A DNA stretch of 64,000 nt from Motacilla alba alba (taxonomy: Eukaryota > Chordata > Aves > Passeriformes > Motacillidae). A model generated the notes under the pieces. It worked only from the letters and a program-made list of their open reading frames with translations, did no database searches and was not told the DNA's origin. Location of the stretch: the NCBI RefSeq assembly GCF_015832195.1, contig NC_052017.1, positions 9,190,790 through 9,254,789 on the forward strand, in the 5' to 3' direction. Positions 38,043-50,570 of the stretch are shown one piece after another; the stretch's first letter is position 1; each line of letters begins with the position of its first letter. A program made the position numbers and the translations under genes.

Positions 38043-39939
38043 GGGCTTTGGTGGATTGGATCTGTAGAAGAATAGCCTGAAAGTTCTGGAGAATGACCAC
38101 AAATGCCCAGCGTCTGCAGTGGATTGAGAAGTTTTGTGCAATCAAACGGACCCGTGAGTATTTGTACGAGGAGCCTGTCCCTGCTTCTTGGTGACAGAAT
38201 TACAGACTAACACAATCGTGCCATCCATCATCATTGACAATAATTTGTATTTTTATCTGCGACTTGCTTACCTCAGATTTCTAACAGCTCAGTAGATCCT
38301 CATTTAAGTAGACAATTCTTTGCTTGGCTTTCATTGGGATAAATTTCTTCTCCCAGTTCAGTGATGCACACCCAGTTACTGTCCTCACTGAGTTCTCAAG
38401 GAAACCCAGCACCACACCTTTCATCATCTGGTAGCCTACCAAAACTACTTGCAACACAACATTTCTAATGAGGTGCTGGAAGATACAGTGGGGACACAGT
38501 TACTGACATAATCACTACATGTTGTGAGCTGCAATCTAATCCATTTTCCAGCCCTGAGAACACTGACCTGCGTCACCCCACAACATTAAATGTTAAATTT
38601 TAAAAAGCCATCCAACTCAACACATATGTTGTCAGACTTGGACAATGAACATGTTGGGGCACTCGGTGAATGCAGGTCCATATTAACCTTTCAATGCTGT
38701 TGCAGTGATACCTTGGATCAATTAGGTTGCTTTTATTTAAAAAGCAAATCTGTTTGTTCCATAGCAAAGATATCAGTAAGGCCATAGTCTTTAGTTCAGT
38801 ATTCTGCTTAGAAATACTTGCAGGGTTGTTTTGTTTCTGTTACAAGTCAAGGCATCAATAACACTCAAAACAGCCAAAATGCTATGACAAGAATGTCTGG
38901 AGTCTTTGAAACAGATCAAAAGTACAGTGATTTGTTTGATCTAATTTGCTTTAAAAGTGAATACTGAAATATTTAACATGCTTAGCTCTAACATAAGAAA
39001 ATTACTGTGCTATTTCACTCTTTCCTCTCTCTTTAGCTTTTTTCCTGTAAAAACATTACTTCTAGATCTAAATATGGTAATCAATAGGAAGAAACAAAAT
39101 TAGAATTGTGCAGCTATATTCCATTCCACAGTAGCTGAATTCACTTAGCCTCATGATCAAGATGTACAGTACATCTCACTATTTGCTCTCATGTTTGTAG
39201 GAAATTAATATTCTAGCTAGGTGCACTCAGTGTGTGACTGAATTCACAAATGATGTTATCAACAATAAAATAAATAAATCATGTTTCATACTAAGACATC
39301 ATGGCTATTTTTTAGATGAAAATTATCCTTGAAAACAGACATAAAGCATAATCAAATAGACCAAGAGAAGAATGAAAGAAAATCTCAGAAGGGTTTGAGT
39401 ATTTGAGATAAAAGACATATAAAGCAACTTTGCATGTAAGGGAAAAAAAACCCACTTGAATAAGAATTGAGAGAAATACTGAACAGGAGCAATACTTTTA
39501 TGCTTCAGACTCTGTTTTCTTTTCAGTGATCCCCGTGAAACCAGTAAGAATTTATACAAATATGTACTGGAAAATACACAATAAATGTAATAGATTAATA
39601 ATACTTGAAAAGATTTCAAGTACACTCACTATGTGATAAGGTATTTCTTAAAGACTGTAATTTATACTGGTATTTTATAAAATTCTATCAACAGTAAAGC
39701 ACAAATTACAGTGGAGAACACTGAGTCAATTTTTCTTACCAGTATGTAAACATTTTCATAAACCACCAAAGAAACGCTACCATTCATTTTTCATACTAGT
39801 TATTGGAGCACGACTATACTACTATATTCTTTAAAAAATCTTGGCACAGCGTAAAGTCCTTCAGTACTTTTATCTCATCCACGGAAGATGCATTCACAGT
39901 GAGATTCCATTTTACGACCTAAAAATTTAGTTTATAAAA

Positions 39940-40040
39940 TCCTTCTCAGTCACTAGTGGGGTTCGGCAGGGCTCCATTTTAGGGCCAGTGCTCTTCAACA
40001 TCTTCATAAAAAATTTGGATGCAAAACTTGAAGGCATATA
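39940..40040 (+). mobile_element. Isolated CR1 reverse-transcriptase fragment
   Basis: About 100 bases preserve one of the most conserved parts of a CR1-type polymerase. From 39958 the frame reads [17 protein letters not shown], then KNLDAKLEG, to 40035. It corresponds to the motif ahead of the catalytic FADD box (usual form [21 protein letters not shown]). The box itself is not found downstream, and upstream only about 18 bases (TTCTCAGTCACTAGTGGGG) still align. The in-frame open segment runs on to 40185 by chance. The surrounding CR1 has either decayed beyond recognition or been deleted. Confidence 0.85.
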
Positions 40041-41290
40041 TAACAAAAAATCAGCCCCACATCTCAGACACTGCCATGTTAAGGCACTGTCACAATCTTT
40101 TCTTAGTGATCTTAACATCCCTCCTCACATAATACCCAAATTCAATGCAAGACCAACTTCTGCTCAGTGCATGTGCAAAAGGTGATATTTTTCACAGATG
40201 TCAAAAAAGCCCCTTGGTTCTCTTAGGGCTGGGACCAGTAGCAATGTCATTTCCCCACTGATGAGAGACAAGGACTGGACTGGCCCAGTGAAATCAGCGC
40301 TTCAGTGGAAATGACAAGTGCTATGATATTGTCCATTAATTGGATTCAGAGCCTGGCACAGGTACGTAAAAGTATTACCTTCCTCCCTACCCTTCTGAAA
40401 TAATTTTGCTGGCATTACTCCCAGAGTCAGTTATCCGAGTGGGAATCACTGGACAGCTTGCTGGGAAGCTGAGAACCCACAGCCTGGACAATGCCCAGCA
40501 CCTAAGCTGGTGCCCTGCCTGTGCCGTTCCCTGTTCAGGAAGAGTTTGGCCTTAGGGCAGAGCAGCATTCCAACACCAAATGTTTCCTCTTGTCTGAATA
40601 AAGCTTTAGAAATTAATGCACAAAGCAAATATCTGGGGATTACTTGGGTCATCCCATCTCTCAGGGCACTTCATTTTACACGCTTTGGGACTAGTTTTAA
40701 ATATTTTAGAAAAATGTTCTAGCAACAGCGGGGAAAAAATACAAGATCCAAGTTGAAGCTAAACCATCCTCAACAATCAGCCTTTTGAAACAGAAGCATA
40801 AATTAATCCAATAATCAATAGGCATTGGAGCAGGTATTTTTCTACAAGTGTCTGCCAGAAAGTTATGCAGAACAGGAGGACTCTACAGGACTAAAAACTG
40901 GGAACAATGATGAAAGACAGCCTGCACTCAGACTAAGTCACCAACCATGCCTTTCAACTTGGCACAAGAAAAATTAGTGGAAGTTTCCTAATTGGCTAAA
41001 CCACATCTGCCTAACATTTTGACAGAATTAAAAAGAAGTCTGTTGCTACCACTGTGGCATGTTAATAGAGATCAGATAACTTGCATGATTATAAGACAGT
41101 CATTTTTATATATGTTTCCATGAGAAGTAGCATTTTCATAAGTCTAAAGCTCTAAGACCTTGAATGACACAGCTCTCTCCTGAGTGAATTATAAGCCATG
41201 GCTCCACAGATTTATTTCACCAGGATGTTCCTACTGAGCTGAGATGACAGAATAGTACCCCACAGATACAAATAAATATTCCTGCATATG

Positions 41291-41362
41291 GAAACAAAAA
41301 CCAAACAAACCAAACAAACAAAAACCCAAACAAACAAATTTAAAAAAAACACACACAAAAAA
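41291..41362. repeat. A/C-rich (AAAC)n-like simple repeat
   Basis: Units such as AAACC, AAAC, CAAACAAA and a final CACACAC make up an A/C-only stretch interrupted by one TTTA. It is low-complexity sequence; the overlapping Lys/Thr/Gln-rich frame (41288-41494) is not a gene. Confidence 0.8.
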
Positions 41363-42898
41363 GTAATAAGTTCTTTCTGGACCCTTATTTTCCCCTTCAA
41401 ATGCATATTTACTCAGTGCAATGCAACATCATGTAAGAGCCAAGCTCAGCCAAACCAGCACATTTATACAGCACCATGCAGGGATATTAGCTGAGGTCTC
41501 AGAGAGAATATAACCTCGTTAGAGCAACATTGTGCATGGGCTAATTAGGCCTGCCTCTCAAGCAAAGCTAATTATTCCCAGTACAGCACCATAGTGATAC
41601 CGCTCTGCTGCTTCTGGGTTCTGGAGCTCAATTTTTCAGCAGTAGCTCAGGGATCAACACCCCACACTGTATTCAAAATTATAAACAAAATCATGAGAAA
41701 TGGATGTATCCTTCTGAGATAGCAGCATGATGCACTGCACTGTTTCAATTAATCTATCAAGGACATCAAAATGAAGGATTATCATTTTTGTGCGTTGAGA
41801 TCTTCACTTATGTAGGAAATTCCATCACTAGAACAACAACTGTAGCACAGAGAAAAGTTGGGAACAATTATCCCAGGACTAGAGTCCAGAGTGGACACAA
41901 ACACCTCACCAGGCACATGCCACACTCAGTAGACCCTAAGAAACAAAGAAAAATTGGTAAGTAAGGCTAAAGAGAAGCTCCAAACTTCCATTCTTCTTAG
42001 AAGATCAGCTTTGAGTAAAAGCTAGTGCAAAGCAAAAGGTTTCTTATTCTGCTGGCCAGGCAGGTGTCAAACTCTAGCAGTGCCAACAGAGCTCCTGTGC
42101 TGTGGTGAAGCATTGAGCACAGTTAACCTGAGCAACCTCAGGACGTCTCACCACAAGTTTCAAGGCTTAGGAGAGTTCACCTTTGCTGCTTCAGATGCTA
42201 AAGCTGAGAGCAAATCTGTGTCAGCATGAGACCTCATAGAGCCCAAACTAAAAAACAACAAGAGAGCTGGGACCAGAGCCAGCTGCCCTGGAAACACGCC
42301 AGGTCCAAGTCCAGATGCAGTTGCAGATGGGACTGTGAGCATCAGGTGGGTTCAACAGAGAACAGAGGGATCTGCACCAAACAGATCAAGGAAGAAGGGA
42401 CCATCGAACACACTGTATAAAAGGAAATTCCAGCCTTTTACATAAAATACACATAGAGGAGTCAGCACGATTTTTGTGCATAAGTTGGAAATTTTGTATT
42501 TGTCCAGTAGAAAAGTTTTCTTTATACCTTAATTCAGCTATCTTCTTATGAAAAAAAAAATCTTTGAAATCAAAAGGCAAGGTGAGGTCTGTCACATCAC
42601 CACAGAACTCCACACATGTTGTTCTCACACATTTCTAAGAAACAGGCTCAGGAACAAGAATGAAGACTTAAACTCCTCCAGGATTTGAGCCCTGCGTTGC
42701 TGACACACACTTCTGTGATAAGACAGAATTGCCAAGAGCCTGCTGTAAAGACAGTGGTTTTGTTCAGCTCTTGTTGTGATGCCAGGTAGCAGCAAATCCA
42801 GCGTTCAAAAGAAACTCTAATAGGAAATGTGAAATAATAGAAATGTGATGCCAGTATCAAGATTTGAAAGTACAAGTAATATCTTCTAATGAAAATGG

Positions 42899-42934
42899 AA
42901 AAAAAAAGAAATAAAAAAGAAATAAAAAAGAAAC
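42899..42934. repeat. AGAAATAAAAA tandem repeat
   Basis: An 11-base A-rich unit is repeated about three times. It is a low-complexity tract without coding meaning. Confidence 0.75.
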
Positions 42935-45900
42935 AGAGCTGAAAATCCAGCTTGGTCTCTAGCATTCCAATAGAATTAAGCAATCAGTTTTGATGAGGGG
43001 AGCACAGGGACAAAGCAGAAAGGCAACATCAATTCAAAGTCAATTTACCTTTGTGGTTATTGGGCTGTAAATGAACACCTCTAACAGCATAAACAAAGAG
43101 TTCATTTGGGGTTTTTACTTAATATCAGCTTTTCATAAAAGATAGTAGGCAGAAATTTAAAATCTTGGCCAATATATAATAAAATAAGTCACAGAATACC
43201 AGCATTAATTTGGTCCCACCCCCTCTTTCTATTCTACCTGTTTATTGTGAATCTTTTTTATCTTTTTTTTTTGTTTGTTTTACCCATGATTGGAAGGCCA
43301 TGCATCACATTGCCCACACCTCTCATGGCACAGTTTAGCCCCCTACCAATGCCCAACACAGAATTTCAAATTCAGCAGAAGAGTGGCAAATGCCACTAAG
43401 ACCAGTAGAGATTGGACCATTGCCAATCAACGCACAGAGGCATGAAAGAGAGAAAGAGCATAAAACCTTAGACATTAGGAATCACTGATTTAGGGAACAG
43501 AAAGAGGAGAAAACTTGTCTAAAAAAATTAAAGCATAAGGAGCATTTTAAAATCCCAGCCTATGGAAAGTTAAATACTGATAACAACAGAACATTTGAAT
43601 TTTAACATGCATATTTCCACCAGGTTTTCAGCGATGTTGATATCTGTTCTATATCAGCTGACAAAATGCAAAAGTTTAGTAACTCAAAGCTTATCCCATC
43701 CAACCTCTGCACTAATATCCTGTTTAACCTGCTAGTGCCTGATTGTTCCTGATAAAAAGATACCCTATAGCTTGCTAGAGCTGGTGATGTGCCAAGTACT
43801 CAGTGACACAGTGACAAATTGCTTTCTCTATTCCTGACAAAATACTCCCTCTGCTGTACAATGCACACTGTTACATAAAGCCCAATGCACAGCCATACAT
43901 ATTTAAACTATGAGCATGTCATGGGTATAGATAGGATCCATAAACCAGAGAAACAATTTACTCTTCCAGAATGCTCTTGCTGAAAATAGAAATAACATTT
44001 GTATCCATAGAAATGGAAATTTATTTGTGGCTTAGCAAACAAATAGGATGAATATACTACAATATAAACTATATGGGTGCCTGGGCCATAAAGACTATAA
44101 CATCCCTAAGTTACTTAATTTTGTAGTGAATGTCAGAAAATAAAAGGTCAGATGTCCTGTTAAGACACACATAAGTCAAAATATAAATATTTAATATATG
44201 GAATGCAGAATGAAGGAATTAATTCAGCCACAGTTTTGTTTTCTTTCCTTGTATTTTACTGCTTATATTATATGTCCAGAATTTGCCTTGATTCAAAACT
44301 GCTCTGTGTCTACAGTTCCATTGTGCTTCTATATAAAAGAGTGAGAAGGCCAACAAGACTGGAAAGCCTAACAATTCTTACGGGCTGGAACAAACCTTTT
44401 GAGATAAATTTTCCGTTTAGAAATGATGATTTCGAAAACCCAAGGCTTTCAGGAAACCTCACCAGGAACAAACTGAATCAGCTGTGTCAAGGGCACCCCA
44501 GAGAACACCTGCTTGTGTCATGTAAAGCCCAGCCTACAGAACTCCTGGAATGGCACCCACATGCCATCCATGCCATGGAGCCTCTGTGCCAAAAAGCATG
44601 GAATGACCCCTCTAAGATTATATCACAAATCTGTTTGAATATTTAACAGACAATCTCTCCTCTCCCTCAGGAGCTGAACATTTCTGAGAGAGCACCACAG
44701 GACATACATAGCCACAGAATAAAACATCATTACCTATAAACAGAGATATAATCTTCAGCTTTTAAATAAGTTAAAATTAGTTTTTAAGGATAGAGATTAG
44801 GGGGGTTTTGCATTCAGACAGTCCACTAATCTTTTCCAATTCATAATAGTAGTGCCTGACACAAACACTTTCTCTCTGCTCCAGGCTTTACCAGTCGTAC
44901 AATTTAAACTCCTAGAAAGGTATTTAAGAAAACAGTAATTGGGGGGAAAAAAAATCATCTCCATCTCATGTTTTCATTATTGGAAGGTTTTGGGCTTATT
45001 TCACAGAGGTGTTAAGAAATTTAAGTTCTGAGGTCTATCTTAAGGCATATTGTCATTAAAAATTCAAATTTTTATCTGTCATGAAGACTACTTAAAGAAA
45101 TTAACCATTCTAGAGTAGAAAGATTAGTACACTGCAATAAAAAGAATGCTGGCTTATCTGGGAATATAAAACCAAAGAGAATTTCTTCCCAGAAATTCCA
45201 TTAAAAGGATTCTTTTTAAAGTAAAAGCTAAAGAGAAAATACTTTTAAGCATATCAAGTAGAACTCAATTGTATGAGGTTTTTTTAAATTTTAACATTAA
45301 TAGTTAATATAACTTTTTTTTCAGAAATGCATCAAGTATATAGAATTATCCAAAGAGCTGTAGTCAGAAGAAATTCACTTCACATTTTCCTCCCAGGAAG
45401 CCCAATAAACATCATTTTCTCACAAACAAGAAACAATTGCAGCCAGCTGCAGTGTGTGCTAAACTGCATATACAAGGGGAAAAAATCTATATGCTCAATA
45501 CCACAAGTTTGAGTACTTGTGTCATATGGATACACACCAGAAAAAACAACTCCATTCAAAAGAAGGACCAGGGTGTGATTCATTACAGAATCACTCTATA
45601 GTCCATGTTTAAGCAAGCCAGGACAGGCCCTTTGCAGTGTATCAGGATTGCCACGGGATGGCAGAAAGAACATCTGATAATTCACTGCTTTTGTGAATTC
45701 CCAAGATGCTGCTGAAAACCTGCAACCAGCTGAATCCTCTGCTGCCCATGTTCTGTTGCACTGCACAACAAGTGCCCGTTCCATGCAGGGTCTCACCAGC
45801 AGCAGCTCACACAACAGTGTGAAAAGCCAGAAACATTGTAAAATTATCAGCGGTTGTAGGGCTACTCATTTCCATCTTATAATCACTTCAGAGCTACAAA

Positions 45901-46557
45901 AACCTAGTGGCAGTTTATACCTCGTTAGGAAAGAGGAATCAGCTGAATTTTCAAACATTATCAGTCAGTTGGGGTCAAGTGGGATATCCCCTTGTGCCAT
46001 TCTTGCAGCAAAATTACCCTGTGATGCACCTCTGAGCACACAGTCCCACTGATGGAAAACTCTGTCAGGTAAATCTTCAGGCCTCCTGTTCAAGGGATGT
46101 GTTGTGTGTGCAGAACACAAAGGAAAAGCAGGATGCTGTGGAGGACAAACCACCAGCACGTTCACATCTGAGTCCTCCTGGGCCTCAGGCAGAAAGTCAT
46201 CTCAGGAGGTATTTTATTTTTCCTTTTCAAGCTGTACTACCACTAACAGGTATTTAAAAGATGTAGAGCACTTGGAGACAATCACTCGATAAGAGCCTGA
46301 ATGAAGGGGACATGCCCTAAAAGAAGAGCTGGCTTGCATGGGACATTGTTGCTCCCAGAGTTTGTACATTCTCCCTGTGCTCACAAAATCAGCAACAGCC
46401 TCAGGATGAGCAGAAGAGGCTCTTTACCCTGCTCTTTACTTAAAGCACTGGCACAGGGGGCCTCCAGGATGCTGCAATGTGTCTCCATCCACAGCAACCT
46501 ATGCTCTACGGGGAAGTTTGAGGGAAAAAACTTCTAAAGTTCAGGAAAAAGAACCAC

Positions 46558-46560
<3 letters not shown>

Positions 46561-46599
<39 letters not shown>
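46561..46599. repeat. 39-base pure poly-T run
   Basis: Thirty-nine uninterrupted T are preceded by C and followed by AAGCAGG. It might be the poly-A tail of a retrocopy lying on the - strand (its body would be at higher coordinates). However, the adjacent sequence has no AATAAA at the expected spacing and no recognisable body, and no target-site duplication was found. Plain homopolymer expansion is at least as likely, and the exact length is uncertain in most sequencing data. Confidence 0.95.
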
Positions 46600-46602
<3 letters not shown>

Positions 46603-49600
46603 CAGGGATCATTGGATCATACTTTCATCTTTTCAGTGCAGCAAGCTAAGAAGAGAAAATTTTCATCACAGACCCCGTGGGAGATTTTAGACAGTTTTCC
46701 CCCTTGGAAAGTAATATTACAAGATTTCATCTCAGTGCTTTTGATCCTCACTGAAATTATGAAGGGATTTGGTTTTTAGGATGGATGGATAAAGTTTGTT
46801 GTAACAACAGTTGAGACTCACTTCTTTCCTGCTGCATCAAATAATAGCCTGAATTTCATTTAATTTCTATCTTCTCCCCTTGTTCTCTACCTACAAAATC
46901 GAAGACTTTTCACATTTAAAATGCTATATCTCTTTCCTTGTGAAAGAAAAGGACAAGGAAGTAGCTGATATTGCAGACAAGATCTCTGCTTTGGCTGAGA
47001 AGAGAACTGCTGCTTGCTGAAAGAAAGGAATTATATTCGTTTCAGAATACTGATAAGAACAAAGAATAGCTTTTTTTCCTGCATTTTGGACAAGGATTCA
47101 GCAATTTCAGTCAAATGAACAATTCTTTCATTTTAGCTAATCCAAAGGAATTAAAGTGCTGCTCCTAACTACTGAACTTGAGATAAATGTTAACCATAGC
47201 CCCAAGTCCAGTCCTTCCTGCAGTATTTGGAGTGGAACGTATTTCCAATTGTTTTGCAACAGACTTGCTAATTATCTTCAGCTGGTTCTAAAAATCTTTT
47301 TCCCCAGCAGAAAATCCATTTCTGGATTTAAGCAAATGGAATTAATGAAAGCCTCTGGAGCAGCTTTTATTTTTCCAGACTCTACTTGTTTCCTCTTGCT
47401 TCTTCCTTGGAATGTACTGCACTCTGCTTTAATAAGGCACTGACTTAACCAATGTGAAGCAACCTAAGAGCAGTCTGAAATTAATTCCAGTGTCATCCAT
47501 CCCCTCCCCTGACATCTGAAGATGACACCTCGTGGCAGGCTCTCCTTTAGCAATGTCTTTTAAGAGTGATACATGATTGCAATTTCCTTCCATTTTCTGG
47601 GACTGCCAGCATAACAGAGAGCCTGGGGGCTTTTTGGGTTTGCTGATACTTTTGATGATGACAGATATACACCTTTAACACTTATGGTAATATCAAACAG
47701 TGTGGTAGAAAAGTACCCAATTTTGACCTGTTCTGTAACTCTCTGTAGAACTGTGTCCTCATTTTAGGCTGCACCACTGGCAAAGCTACTGATTTTTTCA
47801 TCATTGCAAGCCCCAGTTTTGTTATCTAACTCGGCTTGAAACTTCCTACATTTAGTTAAACAAACATATCCTGGATTCCAGCCAGCCCTTTGGGATCTGC
47901 AGCCACACAGTTACATGCAGACCTTAGAGGGTGCAGCCATTTCTAGAACACCAACCATGTGGGATATTCATTTCTCCCTCTTTTTTTTTTTTTTTTTAAA
48001 TAAAAGAGAGTGTATTTCACTTGACATTTAAAAAAAAAAATCTTGTTTGATTTGCTAGATCAGGGAAGTACACAAATGGGCACTGCAAATTGCTTTTTTC
48101 CTTCTTTCCTTCAGCGAATCTTTGAAATTGCACAGATTGCCCTAAAACCAGCAGTAGAGTCTATACACTGGCTCTGGAAACAGTATCTTTGGTAACAGCT
48201 TTTTAACCATGTTTTATTCATAATTCAGTGAGGGTTTAGATTTGCATTTGAGCAGTCTCACATGCTTCCTAATGGTTTCACAATCGAAACATCTTGCTTT
48301 TCTGTCACCTGCCATTGATTGCTTCAAGGGGGTTTAATTTATTGACTATGAAGACAGCCCATAACATTAAATAAGTTTTCATGTTCAGCCCAACATAAAT
48401 TTGTGCTAAAAATAAACATGAAAGGAAAAGCATCACAACAGTACATCATACACTGGAGCAGCTCTCTTAAAATAAAAACTGTATCACGAGCATGGATGAA
48501 TAAAGAACAATTGTAACACCTCTCCACTGAGTGTGTCACATACATTTTCTTTTTCCCCTCATACATGAATCAAGAATAATTCAGTCCTTACATCTTGACA
48601 GGTGGGGAAAAACATAACTTTGAAGTGAATTTCCAAATATCACTTTGAGTTTCATTTCAGAAAGATAGGTGGTAGACATTTCAGCAAGGTTCTGCTTAAC
48701 TCACTCTGTCAAGGGACTGGGACTGTTGTAAAGAAGCACAAGGCAAATTAATTCTGATGTCTGAAAAATATCCAAAACCTTCCTGTTCCCATCAACTTTC
48801 AAAAGTCTTGCTCTAGCTTTTTGTCTGCATTGAAAACTTTCCTAAGAATTTTCTGTGATGTTAGCACTTTTCAGAATGTAACTCACATCATGCTATAAAT
48901 TAAAGATAATGCTCAGCTCCTTTACCACCAAAAGGTAGTTGACCCAAATCTGCTGGATTCTTACATTTGAGGCCACATTATGGGTCCCCTCTGACCCTCA
49001 AAGCTCTGAAATATCCTAATTTAACAATCTACCAGTAAACATGAGATAACCTTTGCATTTGCTTGTTCAACTTTTCACAAAAGAAAATATCCCAGAAGAT
49101 AAACTAAACCTAAAGCTAGAAGCATGTCTAAAACAATAAAATAGAATAAATTAGACCCATCTTAATAAAACTTGAATCTTCATTTGAATTTTCACTTTTA
49201 ATTTTAAAATTTTTGAAGACAATTTCATGGAGCAAGCTGGAAGAGGTACTCCAAAACCACGTTTTTAATCTCAAATTCTGCATACCTCACACTTCAATTA
49301 TCTCTAAATAAGAACTTTACAAGAAAAATATTGGTAGTGATCTCACATAAATCTACCAGAAAATGACCTTTCAGCATTAAATCCCACAATCTGTTGCAAT
49401 TTCTTCATATCAGTTGTCTTTTCAATGACCAGCAATGGGTTTCAGAATAAACATCCTTCCAAGATTATTGGGATGACCTTGTTTTAAGCAAACCAATTAC
49501 TATATATGAGTTTATCTACTATCTACTCATTACAGTAAATATTACTGCATTTATCCCCACTGTGTTCACAATTTAATACCCATTTTTCATAACTACAGTA

Positions 49601-50494
49601 GTTGAGAGAGAGAAATCATGGTAATGGAAATTTTGATTTCAGAACACAAGATGGCAGCCTCCAAAAGGGAATAGGAAGTCATCCCACCTCACGTCCAATT
49701 ATGGTCCAATTAATTATGGACCACAGTTACTGCAAGGGTCCAAGCTTTACCATCTCCTTCTTATGCACTCATCACTGAAATCGTTATTAAAAGCCCAGAA
49801 GTAAAAATGAAGCTAAAATATATTCATTAAGAGAAATGCATATTAAAAGTACCTTATGGGAAATATTTTACACATTCCCATCTCTGACTTCTCAAAAGGC
49901 TTTGCTTCCAAAGGCAGAAAATGCATATTAGCATTCCACAAGCAAAACTGGCAGGTAAAATTTACTTATACATATGTCTCAGATCATCCAAGAATGATTC
50001 TCAGATTTGCCATGTAAAAAAATTGTTCAATAAATGCTTCTTCCCATAAACAGTCCAATTTTATACAAGTATGACTATATCACGATTTACAGGGATGCAG
50101 CTAAAAGCCAGATTTCAGTTACAAAGCTGGATAAAACCAATCCCAGTAAACTTCATTGACACTGCTGATAAGCTGAGACCATGCAAAGTATGCTATAAAC
50201 TAGCACAGTTTACTTTCCTCCTTAAGCAATATGCAAAATATTTGCACGCAAACTCCATGGATGGGCTTTCTCTTCTGAAACATCTACTTACTGAAGTCAG
50301 ACAAATTCTTTCAGACCCTCATGTACCAAAGATGAAGATTAAATTACAGGTGTTATAAGGAAACCTGGGTGGGGGGAGGAGAAGCTAAAAAGCTAGTTTT
50401 TTATTTAGTTAAACTTCCATCCAGCTCATTTGCACAGTCATGGCTCAGTCATAGGTTGTATACATGATCCCACAACAAAGTACAAGTAACTATT
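46600..50494. other. Unannotated AT-rich DNA
   Basis: No supported gene or named repeat apart from homopolymer runs (17 T at 47981-47997 and a run of A near 48029). One weak exon-like open segment lies at 50093-50349 and is listed separately. Confidence 0.45.
50093..50349 (+). other. Weak candidate exon, unidentified
   Basis: An open frame from about 50050 to 50358 covers a stretch bounded by an AG (ends 50092, ...GATTTACAG) and a GT (50350, TTACAG|GTGTTA). The 257-base segment between them would encode about 85 residues of balanced composition, with a Leu-rich, possibly helical C-terminal third (SLLKHLLTEVRQILSDP). I recognise no family. The acceptor has a poor pyrimidine tract, the donor departs from consensus after GTG, and a frame of this length is expected several times by chance in 64 kb. 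Confidence 0.1.
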
Positions 50495-50570
50495 AATGAT
50501 GTTCCCTTTGAATTCATATCACATTATTATTAACAATGTTCCACATTGAATTCATATCACATTATTATTA
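50495..50570. repeat. Two-copy tandem duplication, about 37-bp unit
   Basis: A unit beginning AATGATGTTCCCTTTGAATT is followed by a second beginning AACAATGTTCCACATTGAAT. Both end in TCATATCACATTATTATT. The 3' halves are identical and the 5' halves carry four or five differences. This is a local duplication of AT-rich DNA with no coding content. Confidence 0.85.

Larger units (their letters stand above)
32996..39939. other. Unannotated AT-rich DNA (about 6.9 kb)
   Basis: No gene or named repeat is supported. Noted inside: a palindromic E-box at 34016-34025 in a stretch (about 33990-34240) that keeps more CpG than its surroundings; a 21-bp tandem duplication at 38003-38042; T-rich runs near 34528 and 34545-34560. 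No open frame exceeds 105 codons and none shows a known domain. Confidence 0.45.
40041..46560. other. Unannotated AT-rich DNA (about 6.5 kb)
   Basis: No gene is supported. The 147-codon frame at 44203-44646 (+ strand), the longest in the window, has no recognised domain and no convincing start or splice context. Simple A/C repeats lie at 41291-41362 and A-rich repeats at 42899-42934. Somewhat GC-richer segments at 42040-42400 and 45600-46250 hold nothing I can name. Confidence 0.45.

Noticed and set aside
44203..44646. 147-codon open frame, the longest in the window
   Set aside because: No recognisable domain, no trusted splice or start context, and this length is plausible by chance in 64 kb of six-frame sequence.
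46561..47100. Processed pseudogene on the - strand ending in a poly-A tail
   Set aside because: No AATAAA near the tail, no open or recognisable body and no target-site duplication could be seen.
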